From: Rhodospirillaceae bacterium LM-1
Lineage (GTDB): Bacteria; Pseudomonadota; Alphaproteobacteria; Rhodospirillales; WMHbin7
Assembly: GCA_902725215.1 (NCBI GenBank)
Contig: CACUVI010000001.1
Coordinates: 310,001-374,000, forward strand
Direction: 5' to 3'
Length of the DNA stretch: 64,000 nucleotides
Below, one piece after another: positions 35,636-46,188 of the stretch. Numbering within the stretch: position 1 is the stretch's first letter; each line of letters opens with the position of its first letter. Both the position numbers and the translations under genes were made by a program. The notes below the pieces were generated by a model. That model was not told the origin of the DNA. It made no database searches and saw nothing but the letters and a program-made list of their open reading frames with translations.

Positions 35636-36610
35636 TTAATATCTTGCCAAGCAGGCGCCCCAGGTGAATCCGCCCCCCATGGCCTCCAGCAAAATCAGTT
35701 GGCCCCGCTTGATCCGACCGTCGTTGACGGCTTCGGCAAGCGCCAGAGGGATCGAAGCAGCCGAAGTGTTGGCGTGCCTGTCCACGGTCACCACCATGCG
35801 ATCCTTGGGGATGGCCAGCTTCCTGGCCGTGCCTTCCAGAATGCGGATATTGGCCTGATGCGGCACCACCCAGTCGATGTCGGTGGATTGCAGCCCATTG
35901 GCGGCCAGCGCCTCGCCCACCACTTCGGCCATATTGACCACGGCATGACGAAAAACCTCGTTGCCCTTCATGCGGACGTGACCGGTGGTTTTGGTCGAGG
36001 ACGGCCCGCCATCGACGTAAAGCAGGTCGTAATGGCGGCCATCGGAATGAAGATGGGTCGATAATATGCCCTGATCGGCCGTCGTCCCCTGCCCTTGCGC
36101 CGACTTCAGAACCACCGCGCCGGCGCCGTCGCCGAACAGAACGCAGGTGCCGCGGTCATTCCAGTCCAGGATGCGCGAAAAGGTTTCCGCGCCGATGACC
36201 AGGGCGGCCTTGGCCTGACCCGCCTTGATGAAATTGTCGGCGGTCGCCATGGCGAAAACGAAACCCGAGCAAACGGCCTGTAGATCGAAAGCAACGCCCT
36301 TGGTCATGCCCAGGCGGGCTTGAACCTTGGCCGCCGTGGCCGGAAATGTATGATCAGGCGTCGCCGTTCCTACGATGATCAGGTCGATATCGTCGGCGGT
36401 CATGCCCGCATGGGCCAGCGCCGCCTTGGCGGCCTCGAAGGCCAGATCGGAGGTGGTTTCGCCCTCGGCGGCGATGTGGCGTTGACGAATGCCCGAACGT
36501 TCGACGATCCAAGCGTCGGTGGTATCGACGCTGCGTTCAAGTTCCTGATTGGTCACGATGCGCGCAGGCAAATACGAGCCGACGCCAGCGATCTGAGAGC
36601 GAATGACCAT
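35636..36610 (-). CDS. fabH: 3-oxoacyl-ACP synthase III (FabH)
   Basis: 324 residues. Catalytic triad visible: Cys114 in AVCSGF, His in PHQANIRI and Asn in [10 protein letters not shown]. It condenses acetyl-CoA with malonyl-ACP to start type II fatty acid synthesis. Overlap of one base with plsX and a 104-base gap to ihfA. Confidence 0.97.
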   Translation of the reverse strand: MVIRSQIAGVGSYLPARIVTNQELERSVDTTDAWIVERSGIRQRHIAAEGETTSDLAFEAAKAALAHAGMTADDIDLIIVGTATPDHTFPATAAKVQARLGMTKGVAFDLQAVCSGFVFAMATADNFIKAGQAKAALVIGAETFSRILDWNDRGTCVLFGDGAGAVVLKSAQGQGTTADQGILSTHLHSDGRHYDLLYVDGGPSSTKTTGHVRMKGNEVFRHAVVNMAEVVGEALAANGLQSTDIDWVVPHQANIRILEGTARKLAIPKDRMVVTVDRHANTSAASIPLALAEAVNDGRIKRGQLILLEAMGGGFTWGACLARY

Positions 36611-37656
36611 CAGAGCGACGCCACTTGAGGAGCCACAGGTTCTTCGGCCAGATGAGCCAGTTCTTCCTTGATCTTGTCGTTGAAATTCTGGCAGACCAGA
36701 TCGATGGCGACACCGACGGCATTGGCAAAGCCCAGGGCATCGGTGCCGCCATGGCTTTTAACCGTAATGCCGTTAAGGCCAAGGAACATGGCCCCATTAT
36801 AGCGACGAGGGTCGGCCCGGTGCTTCAGGCGCTCAAGGGCTGGACGCGACAACAGATATCCGATCTTGGCAAGCAAGGAATGGCTGAAGGATTCCTTCAG
36901 GAAACGCGAGAACATTTTGGCCGTGCCTTCGACGGTCTTCAAGGCGACGTTGCCGGTAAAGCCATCGGTGACGATCACGTCCACGGTACCGGCCCCGATA
37001 TCGGTTCCTTCGACAAAACCGTGGAAACTCAGCTGCATGTGGTGCGACTTTAAGATTGAATGTGCGGTCTTGACGGCGCTATTGCCCTTCAGATCTTCCG
37101 AGCCGACATTCAAAATGCCGACGCTGGGCCGCTCGATGCCAAGCACGATGCGGCAAAAAACTTCGCCCATGATGGCGAATTCGACCAAGTTGTTGGCGTT
37201 GCAGTCAACATTGGCGCCCAGGTCCAGCATGACTGTTTCGCCGCGCTGCGAGGGAAACAGGCCCGCAATGGCGGGCCGGTCGATGCCGGGAACGGTGCGC
37301 AGAACGAATTTCGAAACCGCCATCAAGGCGCCGGTATTGCCCGCCGAAACCACGCCTTGGGCTTCGCCCTTGGCGACGGCGTCGATGGCCATCCACATGC
37401 TGGATTTGCGCCCCGTGCGTAAAACCTGCGATGGCCTTGCGTCGCCTGAAACGGCGTCGGGCGCATGGCGGATGGTCGATACTTCGGCGGCATCCGGATG
37501 CTTGGCCAGCAATTCCTTCAGACGGACTTCGTCGCCGAACAGAAGGAAGCGCGCCTTCGGGAATCGTTGTCTTACGATCGCAACCCCTTCGATCACCATA
37601 TCGGGGGCGGAATCGCCCCCCATGGCGTCGAGAGCCAGCACGACCTCGTCGGACAC
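36610..37656 (-). CDS. plsX: Phosphate acyltransferase PlsX
   Basis: 348 residues starting [13 protein letters not shown], the PlsX hallmark, with NTGALMA and DLGANVDC later. It makes acyl-phosphate from acyl-ACP for phospholipid synthesis. The run rpmF-plsX-fabH is the standard bacterial lipid gene cluster. Confidence 0.97.
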   Translation of the reverse strand: MSDEVVLALDAMGGDSAPDMVIEGVAIVRQRFPKARFLLFGDEVRLKELLAKHPDAAEVSTIRHAPDAVSGDARPSQVLRTGRKSSMWMAIDAVAKGEAQGVVSAGNTGALMAVSKFVLRTVPGIDRPAIAGLFPSQRGETVMLDLGANVDCNANNLVEFAIMGEVFCRIVLGIERPSVGILNVGSEDLKGNSAVKTAHSILKSHHMQLSFHGFVEGTDIGAGTVDVIVTDGFTGNVALKTVEGTAKMFSRFLKESFSHSLLAKIGYLLSRPALERLKHRADPRRYNGAMFLGLNGITVKSHGGTDALGFANAVGVAIDLVCQNFNDKIKEELAHLAEEPVAPQVASL

Positions 37657-37680
37657 GCTATCCCCTCCCTATACGGGATT

Positions 37681-37869
37681 TCAGGCTGCTGAAGCGGAAT
37701 CGCCCGCCACCTGACGACCGTCATAATGGCCGCAAGAGGGGCACATGTGATGCGGACGCTTCATTTCGCCGCAATTGGGGCACTCGGCCACGGCCTGCGG
37801 CTTCAGGGCGTGATGGGCCCGGCGCATGTTGCGACGCGACTTCGAGGTTTTCTTTTTAGGTACAGCCAT
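37681..37869 (-). CDS. rpmF: 50S ribosomal protein L32
   Basis: 62 residues, start [20 protein letters not shown], the L32 signature. Zinc-ribbon cysteines are kept: CPNCG and then CPSCG. It lies 24 bases before plsX. Confidence 0.98.
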   Translation of the reverse strand: MAVPKKKTSKSRRNMRRAHHALKPQAVAECPNCGEMKRPHHMCPSCGHYDGRQVAGDSASAA

Positions 37870-37981
37870 GGGTCATCTCTCGAGCAAAAGGGAACGCTCC
37901 GAAGCCGTCGAGCATCCGGAGCGGAGCCAGTCTTCTTATATGAAAACCCCGCACAGGGCAAGGGCGCGATAACCCATTGTA

Positions 37982-38548
37982 TTACACTTTTTTGTCCAGT
38001 TTGTCGCGCAGCTTTGATAGTGCGGCAAAGGGATTGGGCTTTCCGTCGGCGCCATCCAGACCGGCATAGGGCGTGTTTTCAAGGCTGGCACCGGGTTTTC
38101 TGGGAAAGGGATCCAGCGAAAGGGCCAGTTCCTCGGCCACCGCCTCGCCAATATCGATGACGCCATTTTCGATGACGTCGGGTTCGTCTTGCGCCTCGAA
38201 ATCGAGGTCGATTTCGCGCTCCATGGCTTGCAGAACTGCCTGCAAGGCCTCTGTCTCGCCGTAACTTCTTGAAATATCGGCATTTATATTGCTTCTGACC
38301 GGCTCGAGCGTCACCACGCAGGTTTGCGTTACATCCGCTTGGATTCGCCCCTCCAGAACGAAGAGGCCATTCGTCGATTGGGTCAGGCGCAATTGCGCTT
38401 TCAGCCCATCCAAAGCCACAAGATCAAAGCGCTGGCGCAATTTTTCGCATTCGTCCGGCCTTGCCTCGATCGACAGATCAAGGCCATGGGCCTGAATGTC
38501 GCCAATCGACACAAAACGTGAAAATTCAGGGAGTTGCTCGGTGCTCAT
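37982..38548 (-). CDS. DUF177 (YceD-like) protein
   Basis: 188 residues from the ATG that overlaps the preceding stop by 4 bases (ATGA). The longer frame adds a run unlike the family. CVVTLEP is the DUF177 signature, where the cysteine is often conserved, and acidic blocks follow. YceD proteins are linked to 23S rRNA processing and sit upstream of rpmF, as here. Confidence 0.9.
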   Translation of the reverse strand: MSTEQLPEFSRFVSIGDIQAHGLDLSIEARPDECEKLRQRFDLVALDGLKAQLRLTQSTNGLFVLEGRIQADVTQTCVVTLEPVRSNINADISRSYGETEALQAVLQAMEREIDLDFEAQDEPDVIENGVIDIGEAVAEELALSLDPFPRKPGASLENTPYAGLDGADGKPNPFAALSKLRDKLDKKV

Positions 38549-39075
38549 GGCGAAACCTGCGTTTGGGCGAAGGGAGGCGGCGGAAATTGGGCCTGAGCGG
38601 TTTCGGAACGCGCCCAAGCAAGAAGCACATAATCGGCCAGAAGGGTCAAATGCCCCCGATCCGCCTTGGCCGCGGCGAATAAATTGCGATCCAGGGCGGC
38701 GATCAGGGCGGCGGCGTCATTAGCCTGCAAGGCTTGGCGATAGGCCTGACTGCGCCCGAAAAATCCCTGGGCCAGCTTTTTGACATGAGCGCCGATTCGG
38801 ATGTCGCTGGCCCCCAATTCGCGCAGATTGACCTCCATGTCGTCGAACATCAGATCGAACAATTCCTGCGCCTCTTCAGGGCTGGTCCGGCTTAACGCCT
38901 CCATGACCAGAAAAGCATGCAAAGTCAGAAGATCGAAACGCCCCTCGGGCGTATCGGGCACCTGGAATTGCGCGTAAAAGCCGGGTTCCCGCGACCTAGC
39001 CACGATGCGCCCATAGCGTTCCACGGTTGCAGCTCGAGGAGTGTTGTCGCCAAAGAGCTTTTTTATCAGAGACAT
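38545..39075 (-). CDS. Ubiquinol-cytochrome c chaperone (CBP3-like)
   Basis: 176 residues from MSLIKKLFG. The family core is VARSREPGFYAQFQVPDTPE and LTLHAFLVMEAL, with DMEVNLRELGASDIRIGAHV later, known from mitochondrial CBP3 and alphaproteobacterial relatives that assist cytochrome b insertion into the bc1 complex. It is divergent from bamE, with 95 bases between starts. Confidence 0.9.
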   Translation of the reverse strand: MSLIKKLFGDNTPRAATVERYGRIVARSREPGFYAQFQVPDTPEGRFDLLTLHAFLVMEALSRTSPEEAQELFDLMFDDMEVNLRELGASDIRIGAHVKKLAQGFFGRSQAYRQALQANDAAALIAALDRNLFAAAKADRGHLTLLADYVLLAWARSETAQAQFPPPPFAQTQVSP

Positions 39076-39170
39076 AGGCTTTCCGTTTGCGGGGAAGATT
39101 GACAGGCAGGGTCCCAAGACCTAGCTTCTTCGGCAACGCACTATCGGCTTTCAAGGCTTTGCTCGTCAAC

Positions 39171-39632
39171 ATGCGCTCTTTATCCGCCCTTCTTCTTGCC
39201 GCCAGCCTGACTTGGGTCGCCGCCTGCGAACCCATCGTCGATGTGCGCGGCAATCTGCCCAACGAAGAACAATTGTCCCTGATCAAGCCGGGCGACATTG
39301 GCAAGGACGATGTGCTGGCCATGCTGGGCACGCCGTCCTCGGTGGCCGCTTTCGACGACGAAACTTGGTACTACATCAGCTCTAAAACCGAGCAGTTGGC
39401 CTTCTTCAAGCCCAAGGAAACCGAACGCAAGGTCGTCGCCATCAGCTTTGAGAAAAGCGGCTTGGTCAAGAATGTGCGTCAGTTGGGCATGCAGGACGGC
39501 AAGATCGTGCAGCAGGTCGATCGCATCACGCCCACGGCGGGCAACGAAATGACCTTCCTTGAACAGCTGTTCGGCAATGTGGGGCGGTTCTCGCACCAGA
39601 CCGGCGGCGGCGGCACTCCCGGAAAGTTCTAA
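39171..39632 (+). CDS. bamE: BamE/SmpA-OmlA outer-membrane lipoprotein
   Basis: 153 residues from the ATG giving MRSLSALLLAASLTWVAAC, a lipoprotein signal ending in the lipobox VAAC; an upstream ATG would bury it. The mature part has the BamE fold pattern: LSLIKPGDIGKDDVLAMLG, then ETWYYI, a middle loop, and ISFEKSGLV. It is a partner of the BAM complex for outer-membrane protein insertion. Confidence 0.92.
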   Translation: MRSLSALLLAASLTWVAACEPIVDVRGNLPNEEQLSLIKPGDIGKDDVLAMLGTPSSVAAFDDETWYYISSKTEQLAFFKPKETERKVVAISFEKSGLVKNVRQLGMQDGKIVQQVDRITPTAGNEMTFLEQLFGNVGRFSHQTGGGGTPGKF

Positions 39633-41398
39633 GCCGCTTCCACGGCATCCACCGCTTTGATCACAAATTCCTCGAAGGCACGAACGGGCGTAGGATCGTC
39701 GTACAGACGCCCCTGCCCGGCCTTGATGCGCTCGCGCATGGCCGCATTCCAAGCCCCATCGGTTCCCAACTTCACGGCGATCACGACATAGGCTTGCAGA
39801 TCGGACGCGATACATTCGTCCAGCCCCAGCAGTTTCAGCATGGCGTAGCTGTGGCGACCCCGCATCAGATTGCTGGGCATCGTGACGATGGGAAGGTTTC
39901 GCGACAGGGCTTCCAGCGACGTATTGCCGCCCGACCAGCCGACGCTGTCCAAAAAGACGTCGCACACGCCATTCAGCTGCACATAGTCCGTCCAGGCCAT
40001 CCAGGGCAGGAAGACAAGGTGGTTGGCTGGATTGAGCCCTTCGGCCTTGAATGCGGCCTCTAGACGGGCCTTGAACTTGCGATTGTCGAGATGTCGCGTC
40101 TTGTGCAGGATGAAAACGAAACGAGCGCCCGGAACCTGCTTGGCGATGGCGGTGAACAGGCGGTCGCATTGCGGCAGATATTTTTGCAACGCCTGACAGC
40201 ACAGATAGATCGGCCCCGATGCGGGCAAGCCGAAATCGGCGCGCGATTTCGTTTGCTCCAGACTGGGCGGACGGTAAGCCACGGAGAGATTGGGAAGCCG
40301 AACCAATTTTTCGCAATAATGCGCTTCGCTGGCCTCGGGTTCCATCAGGTCGCTGGTCAGAAAATAATCCATGCTGGGCAGACCGGACGTGACCGGATGG
40401 CCCCAAGAAACGGCCTGCACCGGGGCCAGTTTCAGGGCGGCCAGGGCAAAGCTGCGGCCATCCATGCCCAGATCGGGATAGATCAGCACATCCAAATCGT
40501 CGGCGCGGATCAGGCGGGCGGCTTCTTCGAACGATCCTTTCAGGTCGCGAAAGACATCGCACAATCCGGCCAACGCCTTCGTCGAAGCGTCGGGAACGCC
40601 GTTGGTCAGATAACCGTGAATGATGAACCGGCTGTGATCCAGATGGCGTATCCAGCCATTGAACAACAGGGCGATGGTGTGGCTGGTGAAATAGGACGAG
40701 GCAAAGCCGATGCGGATGCGCTTGTCGTCGCTCTGCGCCCGGTCGCGCGATTTTGGGGGATCGGCCAGATCGGGAAGCCAAGCCGACATCACGCGGTGAA
40801 CAAGACGGCCATAAAGTTCCTGCAAGGGCCGGTCGTCCTCGCCTTGATAGGCCAATTCGAAATTGGTGCGCAGCAGAATGCCCGCGACATGCTTGGCGGC
40901 ATCTTCGGGCGATTGCGGATGGATGGCGGCTTCAAGCGCCGAAATGCTCGAAAAAATGCGCCGCCGCCACAGCGTGATCTCGGCGGCGGACATGTAAACG
41001 CGAGGCAAAAGCCTGCCGACCAGCCAACGCGCCAAGACATGCGAGGGATCGGCCAACAGCGCCGTCAGCAGGCTGTCGCGCGCCGAATCGATGTCGCCCA
41101 ATCCGAGAAAGGCCAAGCCAAGATTGAATTGCGCCTGCGCATCCTGCGGGTGGCGAACCGATTCGCCCGCCAAGGCCTGAACGAAATCGATGGCCAGTCG
41201 CTCGTTCTCGGGGGCTATCTTGTAAGCACGGTTCAGCAGCGACGCCGCAATCTCGAATTGCTGGCCCGAGAGCGCCATCTTTCCCAGTCCATGCAGCGAT
41301 GACGCATCCTGGGGATTGGCCGCCAGCGAGGCTTTGAACGCTTCCTCGGCCCCTTTCATATCGCCAACGCTCAACTTGGCCCAGCCATCGGCACTCAT
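39629..41398 (-). CDS. SPINDLY-like O-GlcNAc transferase with TPRs
   Basis: 589 residues. The N-terminal 140 or so are TPR repeats (GDMKGAEEAFKASLAANPQD, LHGLGKMAL). The C-terminal Glyco_transf_41 part has PVQAVSWGHPVTSGLPSMDY, then CCQALQKYLP, RFVFILHKT and DSVGWSGGNTSLEALSRNLP, the GT41 donor pocket. Bacterial relatives modify proteins, including flagellin in some species. It overlaps bamE convergently by 4 bases. Confidence 0.88.
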   Translation of the reverse strand: MSADGWAKLSVGDMKGAEEAFKASLAANPQDASSLHGLGKMALSGQQFEIAASLLNRAYKIAPENERLAIDFVQALAGESVRHPQDAQAQFNLGLAFLGLGDIDSARDSLLTALLADPSHVLARWLVGRLLPRVYMSAAEITLWRRRIFSSISALEAAIHPQSPEDAAKHVAGILLRTNFELAYQGEDDRPLQELYGRLVHRVMSAWLPDLADPPKSRDRAQSDDKRIRIGFASSYFTSHTIALLFNGWIRHLDHSRFIIHGYLTNGVPDASTKALAGLCDVFRDLKGSFEEAARLIRADDLDVLIYPDLGMDGRSFALAALKLAPVQAVSWGHPVTSGLPSMDYFLTSDLMEPEASEAHYCEKLVRLPNLSVAYRPPSLEQTKSRADFGLPASGPIYLCCQALQKYLPQCDRLFTAIAKQVPGARFVFILHKTRHLDNRKFKARLEAAFKAEGLNPANHLVFLPWMAWTDYVQLNGVCDVFLDSVGWSGGNTSLEALSRNLPIVTMPSNLMRGRHSYAMLKLLGLDECIASDLQAYVVIAVKLGTDGAWNAAMRERIKAGQGRLYDDPTPVRAFEEFVIKAVDAVEAA

Positions 41399-41416
41399 GA
41401 CGCATCCCCCAAATGA

Positions 41417-41448
41417 AAAGCCCCGGAACCTTGCGGCTCCGGGGCTTT
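41417..41448. terminator. Strong hairpin between hppA and the O-GlcNAc transferase gene
   Basis: aaagccccgga and tccggggcttt form an 11-bp perfect stem with a 10-base loop. Read leftward it ends in a U-rich run (TTTTCATTT), so it probably ends hppA transcription. Confidence 0.85.
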
Positions 41449-41469
41449 CCGGTCAAGTAACAACCAAGA

Positions 41470-43548
41470 TTACGCAGCAACCATGGCCAGCAACAGAATG
41501 GCCACGATGTTGATGATCTTGATCATCGGGTTGACGGCCGGACCGGCGGTGTCCTTGTACGGATCGCCAACCGTGTCGCCCGTGACGGCTGCCTTGTGGG
41601 CATCGCTGCCCTTGCCGCCGAAATGGCCGTCTTCGATGTACTTCTTGGCGTTGTCCCAAGCGCCACCACCCGAGGTCATCGAGATAGCGACGAACAGGCC
41701 GGTGACGATGGTGCCCATCAGCATGGCGCCCAGAGTCACGAAGGCATGAGCCTGACCCGCCACCAGAAGGATGACGAAGTAGACCACGATGGGCGCGAAG
41801 ACCGGCAGCATCGAGGGCAGGATCATTTCACGGATCGCGGCCTTGGTCAGCATGTCCACGGCTTTGCCGTAATCAGGCTTGGCCGTGCCTTCCATGATGC
41901 CGGGGATTTCCTTGAACTGACGGCGCACTTCGATCACCACCGAACCGGCGGCGCGGCCGACGGCCATCATGCCCATCGAGCCGAACAGGTACGGCAACAT
42001 GCCGCCCAGGAACAGGCCGATGACCACATAGGGGTCGGACAGTTCGAAGTTGATCTGAAGCTGCGGGAAGTAATGCTTCAGATCTTCGGTATAGGCGGCG
42101 AACAGCACCAGGGCGGCCAGACCGGCGGAACCGATGGCGTAACCTTTGGTGACGGCCTTGGTGGTGTTGCCAACGGCGTCCAGGGCGTCGGTGATCTTGC
42201 GGATGTCCTTGGGCATGTCGCTCATTTCGGCGATGCCGCCCGCGTTGTCCGTCACCGGGCCATAGGCGTCCAGAGCCACGACCATTCCGGCCAGGGCCAG
42301 CATGGTGGTTGCCGAGATGGCGATGCCGAACAGACCGGCCATCGTGTAGGCAACGAAAATGCCGCCCGAGATGACCAGAACCGGAAGCGCCGTCGATTCC
42401 ATCGACACGGCCAGACCCTGAATGACGTTGGTGCCATGGCCGGTGACCGAGGAATTGGCGATGCTGGTCACGGGGCGATAGCCCGTGCCGGTGTAATATT
42501 CGGTGATCCAAACGATCAGGCCGGTAACGACCAGACCGATCAGCGCGCAGATATACAGGTCGCGACCCGTATAGGACATGCCGCCGATCGGCGTCGAGAA
42601 TCCAGCCGTCATGTAGATCGACACGCCGACCAAAGCCGCCGAAATGACGCCCGTGGCAATCAGACCCTTGTACAAGGCCTTCATGATGTTGTTGTCGGCG
42701 GACAGCTTGACGAAGAACGTGCCCACCACCGAAGCGGGGATGCACACGCCTGCGATCACCAGCGGCAGCATCATCATCGACGTCATGACGTCGCCGGTGA
42801 AGAAGATGGTTGCCAGCAGCATGGTGGCTACAATGGTCACGGCATAGGTTTCGAAAAGGTCGGCGGCCATACCGGCGCAGTCGCCCACGTTGTCGCCAAC
42901 GTTGTCGGCGATCACTGCGGGGTTGCGGGGATCATCCTCGGGAATGCCTGCTTCGACCTTGCCCACCAGATCGGCACCGACGTCGGCGCCCTTGGTGAAG
43001 ATGCCGCCGCCCAAACGAGCGAAGATCGAGATCAGCGAAGCGCCGAAGGACAGAGCGACCAGGGCTTCCATGATGTCGCGGGTTTCACCCGGCATCCAAG
43101 CCGAGAGAACGCCGTAATAGCCGGCAACGCCCAAAATGCCCAGACCAACCACCAACAGACCGGTGATGGCGCCAGACTTGAAGGCGATGTCCAGAGCGTA
43201 TTGCATGCCGCCCGTGCGGGCGGCGTCGGCGGTGCGCACATTGGCGCGTACCGAAACATTCATGCCGACATAACCGGCGGCGCCCGAAAGCAACGAGCCG
43301 ATTACGAAGCCAAGAGCAACGTGAACGCCAAGACGCCAGGCGATCAGAACCGCAATGACCACGCCGACGATGGCGATGGTGCGGTACTGGCGGTTGAGGT
43401 AGGCGCTAGCACCTTCCTGAATGGCGGCAGCGATTTGCTGCATGCGTTCATTACCGGCGGAAGCCGCCAGAATCGATTTGGTGGCGTAAGCGCCATAGGC
43501 CAGCGCAAGCAGGCCGCAGACGATTACCAAGATAAAGGCTGTCGACAT
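41470..43548 (-). CDS. hppA: Proton-translocating membrane pyrophosphatase
   Basis: 692 residues with about 16 membrane helices. Pyrophosphate-binding motifs [13 protein letters not shown] and [13 protein letters not shown] are present, and a matching D-rich segment lies near the C-terminus. The residue triple [10 protein letters not shown], with Lys where K+-dependent enzymes have Ala, points to the K+-independent type known from Rhodospirillum rubrum. It pumps protons using pyrophosphate. Confidence 0.97.
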   Translation of the reverse strand: MSTAFILVIVCGLLALAYGAYATKSILAASAGNERMQQIAAAIQEGASAYLNRQYRTIAIVGVVIAVLIAWRLGVHVALGFVIGSLLSGAAGYVGMNVSVRANVRTADAARTGGMQYALDIAFKSGAITGLLVVGLGILGVAGYYGVLSAWMPGETRDIMEALVALSFGASLISIFARLGGGIFTKGADVGADLVGKVEAGIPEDDPRNPAVIADNVGDNVGDCAGMAADLFETYAVTIVATMLLATIFFTGDVMTSMMMLPLVIAGVCIPASVVGTFFVKLSADNNIMKALYKGLIATGVISAALVGVSIYMTAGFSTPIGGMSYTGRDLYICALIGLVVTGLIVWITEYYTGTGYRPVTSIANSSVTGHGTNVIQGLAVSMESTALPVLVISGGIFVAYTMAGLFGIAISATTMLALAGMVVALDAYGPVTDNAGGIAEMSDMPKDIRKITDALDAVGNTTKAVTKGYAIGSAGLAALVLFAAYTEDLKHYFPQLQINFELSDPYVVIGLFLGGMLPYLFGSMGMMAVGRAAGSVVIEVRRQFKEIPGIMEGTAKPDYGKAVDMLTKAAIREMILPSMLPVFAPIVVYFVILLVAGQAHAFVTLGAMLMGTIVTGLFVAISMTSGGGAWDNAKKYIEDGHFGGKGSDAHKAAVTGDTVGDPYKDTAGPAVNPMIKIINIVAILLLAMVAA

Positions 43549-43800
43549 GGTTTTTTGTTCCCAGAGCGAGATGTGTCGGACGAACTATAGAAAACCCCTG
43601 TGGTCTCTTTGGCGTCCGTTTGGGTCTGAACCCGGCGGGGTGCCGAAGAGGTGGCGAATTTGCCAGATTGCCTCCCCCCACGCAACACGACTCTTGCAAA
43701 ATTGGTAGGTGATTTCCCACCCGACAGAGTGGTTACGCTACGGAACCCCATGATTTATTGGTGTATTCCATATTCATAATTTACGCATATGAAATGCTAT
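43549..43800. other. Intergenic region, hppA upstream / fliL downstream
   Basis: 252 bases. It must carry the hppA promoter on the minus strand. A near-palindrome tggcgaatttgcca is the only structure noticed. No gene is seen. Confidence 0.4.
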
Positions 43801-44241
43801 TCAGCGCTCAAATATCTCGACGACCAACACATCCGAGACGACTCCGGGTCCCATCACCTTCGCGATATCGGACAACATGCGGGGTTTCAACTGCGCCAGA
43901 TCGGTGGTTGGACGATTCTTCAGATGCACGGGCAGCACGATTTGCAGATTGGTGATCAGCGCGTCGCGGATGCGAGGCATCATGTGCGAAATTTTAGAAC
44001 GAAACTCTTCCTTCGATTCCAGCCTAAGCGTCATGTAGACCTGCCTGGGCTTCTGGTCGGGGATGAAAACGGGGATCGAGATAGCCTCCATATCGATGTA
44101 GGCGTTCTTGACCACCGGCGCCGCAACCGGTTCGACGATTTTGGGCTTGGCAAAGGGGCCAATGCCAAAAACGACCATGGCGCCGACGGCGCCGCCGCCC
44201 AGCAAAATCAGAATCACGACAAGAATGACCAGCTTTTTCAT
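43801..44241 (-). CDS. fliL: FliL-family flagellar basal-body protein
   Basis: 146 residues. A single N-terminal membrane helix (VILVVILILLGGGAVGAMVVF) precedes a periplasmic FliL domain: YMTLRLESKEEFRSKISHMM and PRIRDALITNLQ. FliL links to the stator and modulates torque. No other flagellar gene is near, and it is last in the thiL run (21-base gap). Confidence 0.82.
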   Translation of the reverse strand: MKKLVILVVILILLGGGAVGAMVVFGIGPFAKPKIVEPVAAPVVKNAYIDMEAISIPVFIPDQKPRQVYMTLRLESKEEFRSKISHMMPRIRDALITNLQIVLPVHLKNRPTTDLAQLKPRMLSDIAKVMGPGVVSDVLVVEIFER

Positions 44242-44262
44242 AACCCCACCCTATTTTCAAAA

Positions 44263-45249
44263 TCAGAAATGACGCCATCCCTTGAAGGGCAAAGACATGG
44301 GCGCTCCCGAAGCGTCCAAGGCTTGAACCCCCGCACCTTCCGCCATGTGACCGATCACGGTCAAGCCCAAGCGAAAGCGTGCTGCGATTTCTTGCAACGG
44401 CGCCACGCTTGAAGCGGGCGCGGTGATCAGCAATTCGTAATCGTCGCCACCGGCAAGAATCCGCTCGATCCGCTTCGGATCGTCCTTCAGCGCCGTTCTG
44501 GCAGGCGACGACAAGGGAATGTCTTGCACGCGCACGATGCCCGACAAACCGGACGCCCTGCAGATATGCGCCAGATCGGCCAGCAGGCCGTCGGATATAT
44601 CCATACCCGCATGCGCCTTGCGACTGGCCGCCAGGGCTTGCCCCAGCTCCAGCCGGGGGCGCGGCAACAGATAGCGGTCGGCCAACCATTTGCGTTCATC
44701 CTCGAACAGATTGGCCAGTTTGCCTTCCAGCGCGTCAAGCCCCAGGGCGCCGTCGCCGATGGTGCCGGAAACCATGATGACATCGCCAGCCTGGGCCGCC
44801 GAGCGCTTGAGGGCGCGGCCCTCTTCCACCTCGCCCAGCGCCGTCACGGCCAGCGTGAAGGGGCCGGGCGTGGAAACCGTGTCGCCGCCGATGATGGGAA
44901 CGCCGAACTCGGCTTTGTCTTGCGCCAGTCCCTTGGCGAAACGGGTCAACCAGGATTCGTCCACATCCTTGGGGAAACAGGCGGCCACCAGCAGGCCAAG
45001 CGGTTTGGCTCCCATCGCCGCCAGATCGGACAGGTTCACCCGCAAGGCCTTGCGAGCCACCAGATCGGGGGGATCGTCGGTTCTGAAATGCACGCCCGCC
45101 ACCAGTGCGTCGGTGGTGACGACCAAACGGCAACCGGTCGAAATAGGCACCAATGCCGCATCGTCCTTTAGATTCAACGCGCCGGGAAAGCCCTCGGCCA
45201 AGGGGGCAAACAAGCGTTCGATCAGGTCGAATTCACCCAATCTTGCCAT
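44263..45249 (-). CDS. thiL: Thiamine-monophosphate kinase
   Basis: 328 residues from the ATG giving MARLGEFDLIERLFAPL; the longer frame runs through nusB. ATP- and Mg-binding segments are visible: DDAALV, then VNLSDLAAMGAKP, and DISDGLLADL. It phosphorylates thiamine phosphate to the diphosphate coenzyme. It overlaps nusB by 17 bases, the common nusB-thiL order. Confidence 0.95.
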   Translation of the reverse strand: MARLGEFDLIERLFAPLAEGFPGALNLKDDAALVPISTGCRLVVTTDALVAGVHFRTDDPPDLVARKALRVNLSDLAAMGAKPLGLLVAACFPKDVDESWLTRFAKGLAQDKAEFGVPIIGGDTVSTPGPFTLAVTALGEVEEGRALKRSAAQAGDVIMVSGTIGDGALGLDALEGKLANLFEDERKWLADRYLLPRPRLELGQALAASRKAHAGMDISDGLLADLAHICRASGLSGIVRVQDIPLSSPARTALKDDPKRIERILAGGDDYELLITAPASSVAPLQEIAARFRLGLTVIGHMAEGAGVQALDASGAPMSLPFKGWRHF

Positions 45250-45718
45250 CGTGCAGCGTCTTTGCCAAACGGTCGAGGACGGCATTGACCAGCCCCACTT
45301 CGGGACCGTCATAGAAGCTGCGGGCGATGTCGGTATATTCGCTGATCACCGCCTTGGGGGGCAGATCCTTCTTACCCATGCACAATTCGGCCACGCCCGC
45401 CTGCAAGATGGCGCGCAGCAAGGGTTCGATGCGCTCCAACTCCCATCCCGACGACAGGCATTTCGAAATCATGACGTCAATGTCGGCGCTTTTTCCCGAA
45501 GCGTCGCGCACCACGGCGACCAGATGCTCGCGGTCGGGAGCGGCGATGTCGGCGTCGGCGTCATCCTCATCCAGACGCAAAGGCCCGGCCAAATGCTGCG
45601 CCAGCACTTCGTCCACGGTTTGATCGGCCACCTGAATCTGATAAAGCGCCTGCACGGCCATCAGCCTAGCCACGGCGCGGCGTTTGGGCAGCGGATCTTT
45701 GGATGAGGAAGAACTCAT
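45233..45718 (-). CDS. nusB: Transcription antitermination factor NusB
   Basis: 161 residues from the ATG overlapping the ribH stop by 4 bases (ATGA), giving MSSSSSKDPLPKRR. The helical NusB core is RAVARLMAVQALYQ, ILQAGVAEL and FVNAVLD-type GLVNAVLDRLAK. It works in rRNA antitermination with NusE. Confidence 0.95.
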   Translation of the reverse strand: MSSSSSKDPLPKRRAVARLMAVQALYQIQVADQTVDEVLAQHLAGPLRLDEDDADADIAAPDREHLVAVVRDASGKSADIDVMISKCLSSGWELERIEPLLRAILQAGVAELCMGKKDLPPKAVISEYTDIARSFYDGPEVGLVNAVLDRLAKTLHDGKIG

Positions 45719-46176
45719 TTCGGAATCAGGCGAAGTTCGCGCTTGATCTCGATCATGCGAAGGCAGGCCCTGGCCGCCTGGCCGCCGAAATTGCGGCCAT
45801 CGACGCGGGCGCGCTCCCAGGCCTGTTCCTCGGTGCGGCAAGTCAACACGCCGTTGCCCAGCGCCAAGGTGTATTGGATGGTCAGATCGTGCAGCGTGCG
45901 CATGGTCGAACTGCTGATATGTTCGTAATGATCCGTCTCGCCCTGAATGGCGCAGCCCAGCGCCACATAACCGGAATAGCGCTCGTCGGTGGCGCGCAGT
46001 TCCATGGCGCGCACCGCATAGCGGATGGCGGCGGGAATTTCGTAAATGCCGGGAACGATGACGCGCTTGTATCCGGCGCCCACGGCGGCCAGTTCTTGCA
46101 CCGCGCCATGGATCAGATGGTCGCTGATGTCATTGTAGAAGCGGGCTTCGACGATCAGAATGCTCATGCCGGCCAT
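45715..46176 (-). CDS. ribH: 6,7-dimethyl-8-ribityllumazine synthase
   Basis: 153 residues. Lumazine synthase motifs: VPGIYEIPAAI, GCAIQGETDHYEHI and GVLTCRTEEQA. It makes the penultimate riboflavin precursor. It follows ribBA by 12 bases and overlaps nusB by 4. Confidence 0.96.
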   Translation of the reverse strand: MAGMSILIVEARFYNDISDHLIHGAVQELAAVGAGYKRVIVPGIYEIPAAIRYAVRAMELRATDERYSGYVALGCAIQGETDHYEHISSSTMRTLHDLTIQYTLALGNGVLTCRTEEQAWERARVDGRNFGGQAARACLRMIEIKRELRLIPK

Positions 46177-46188
46177 GATGCAATGCTC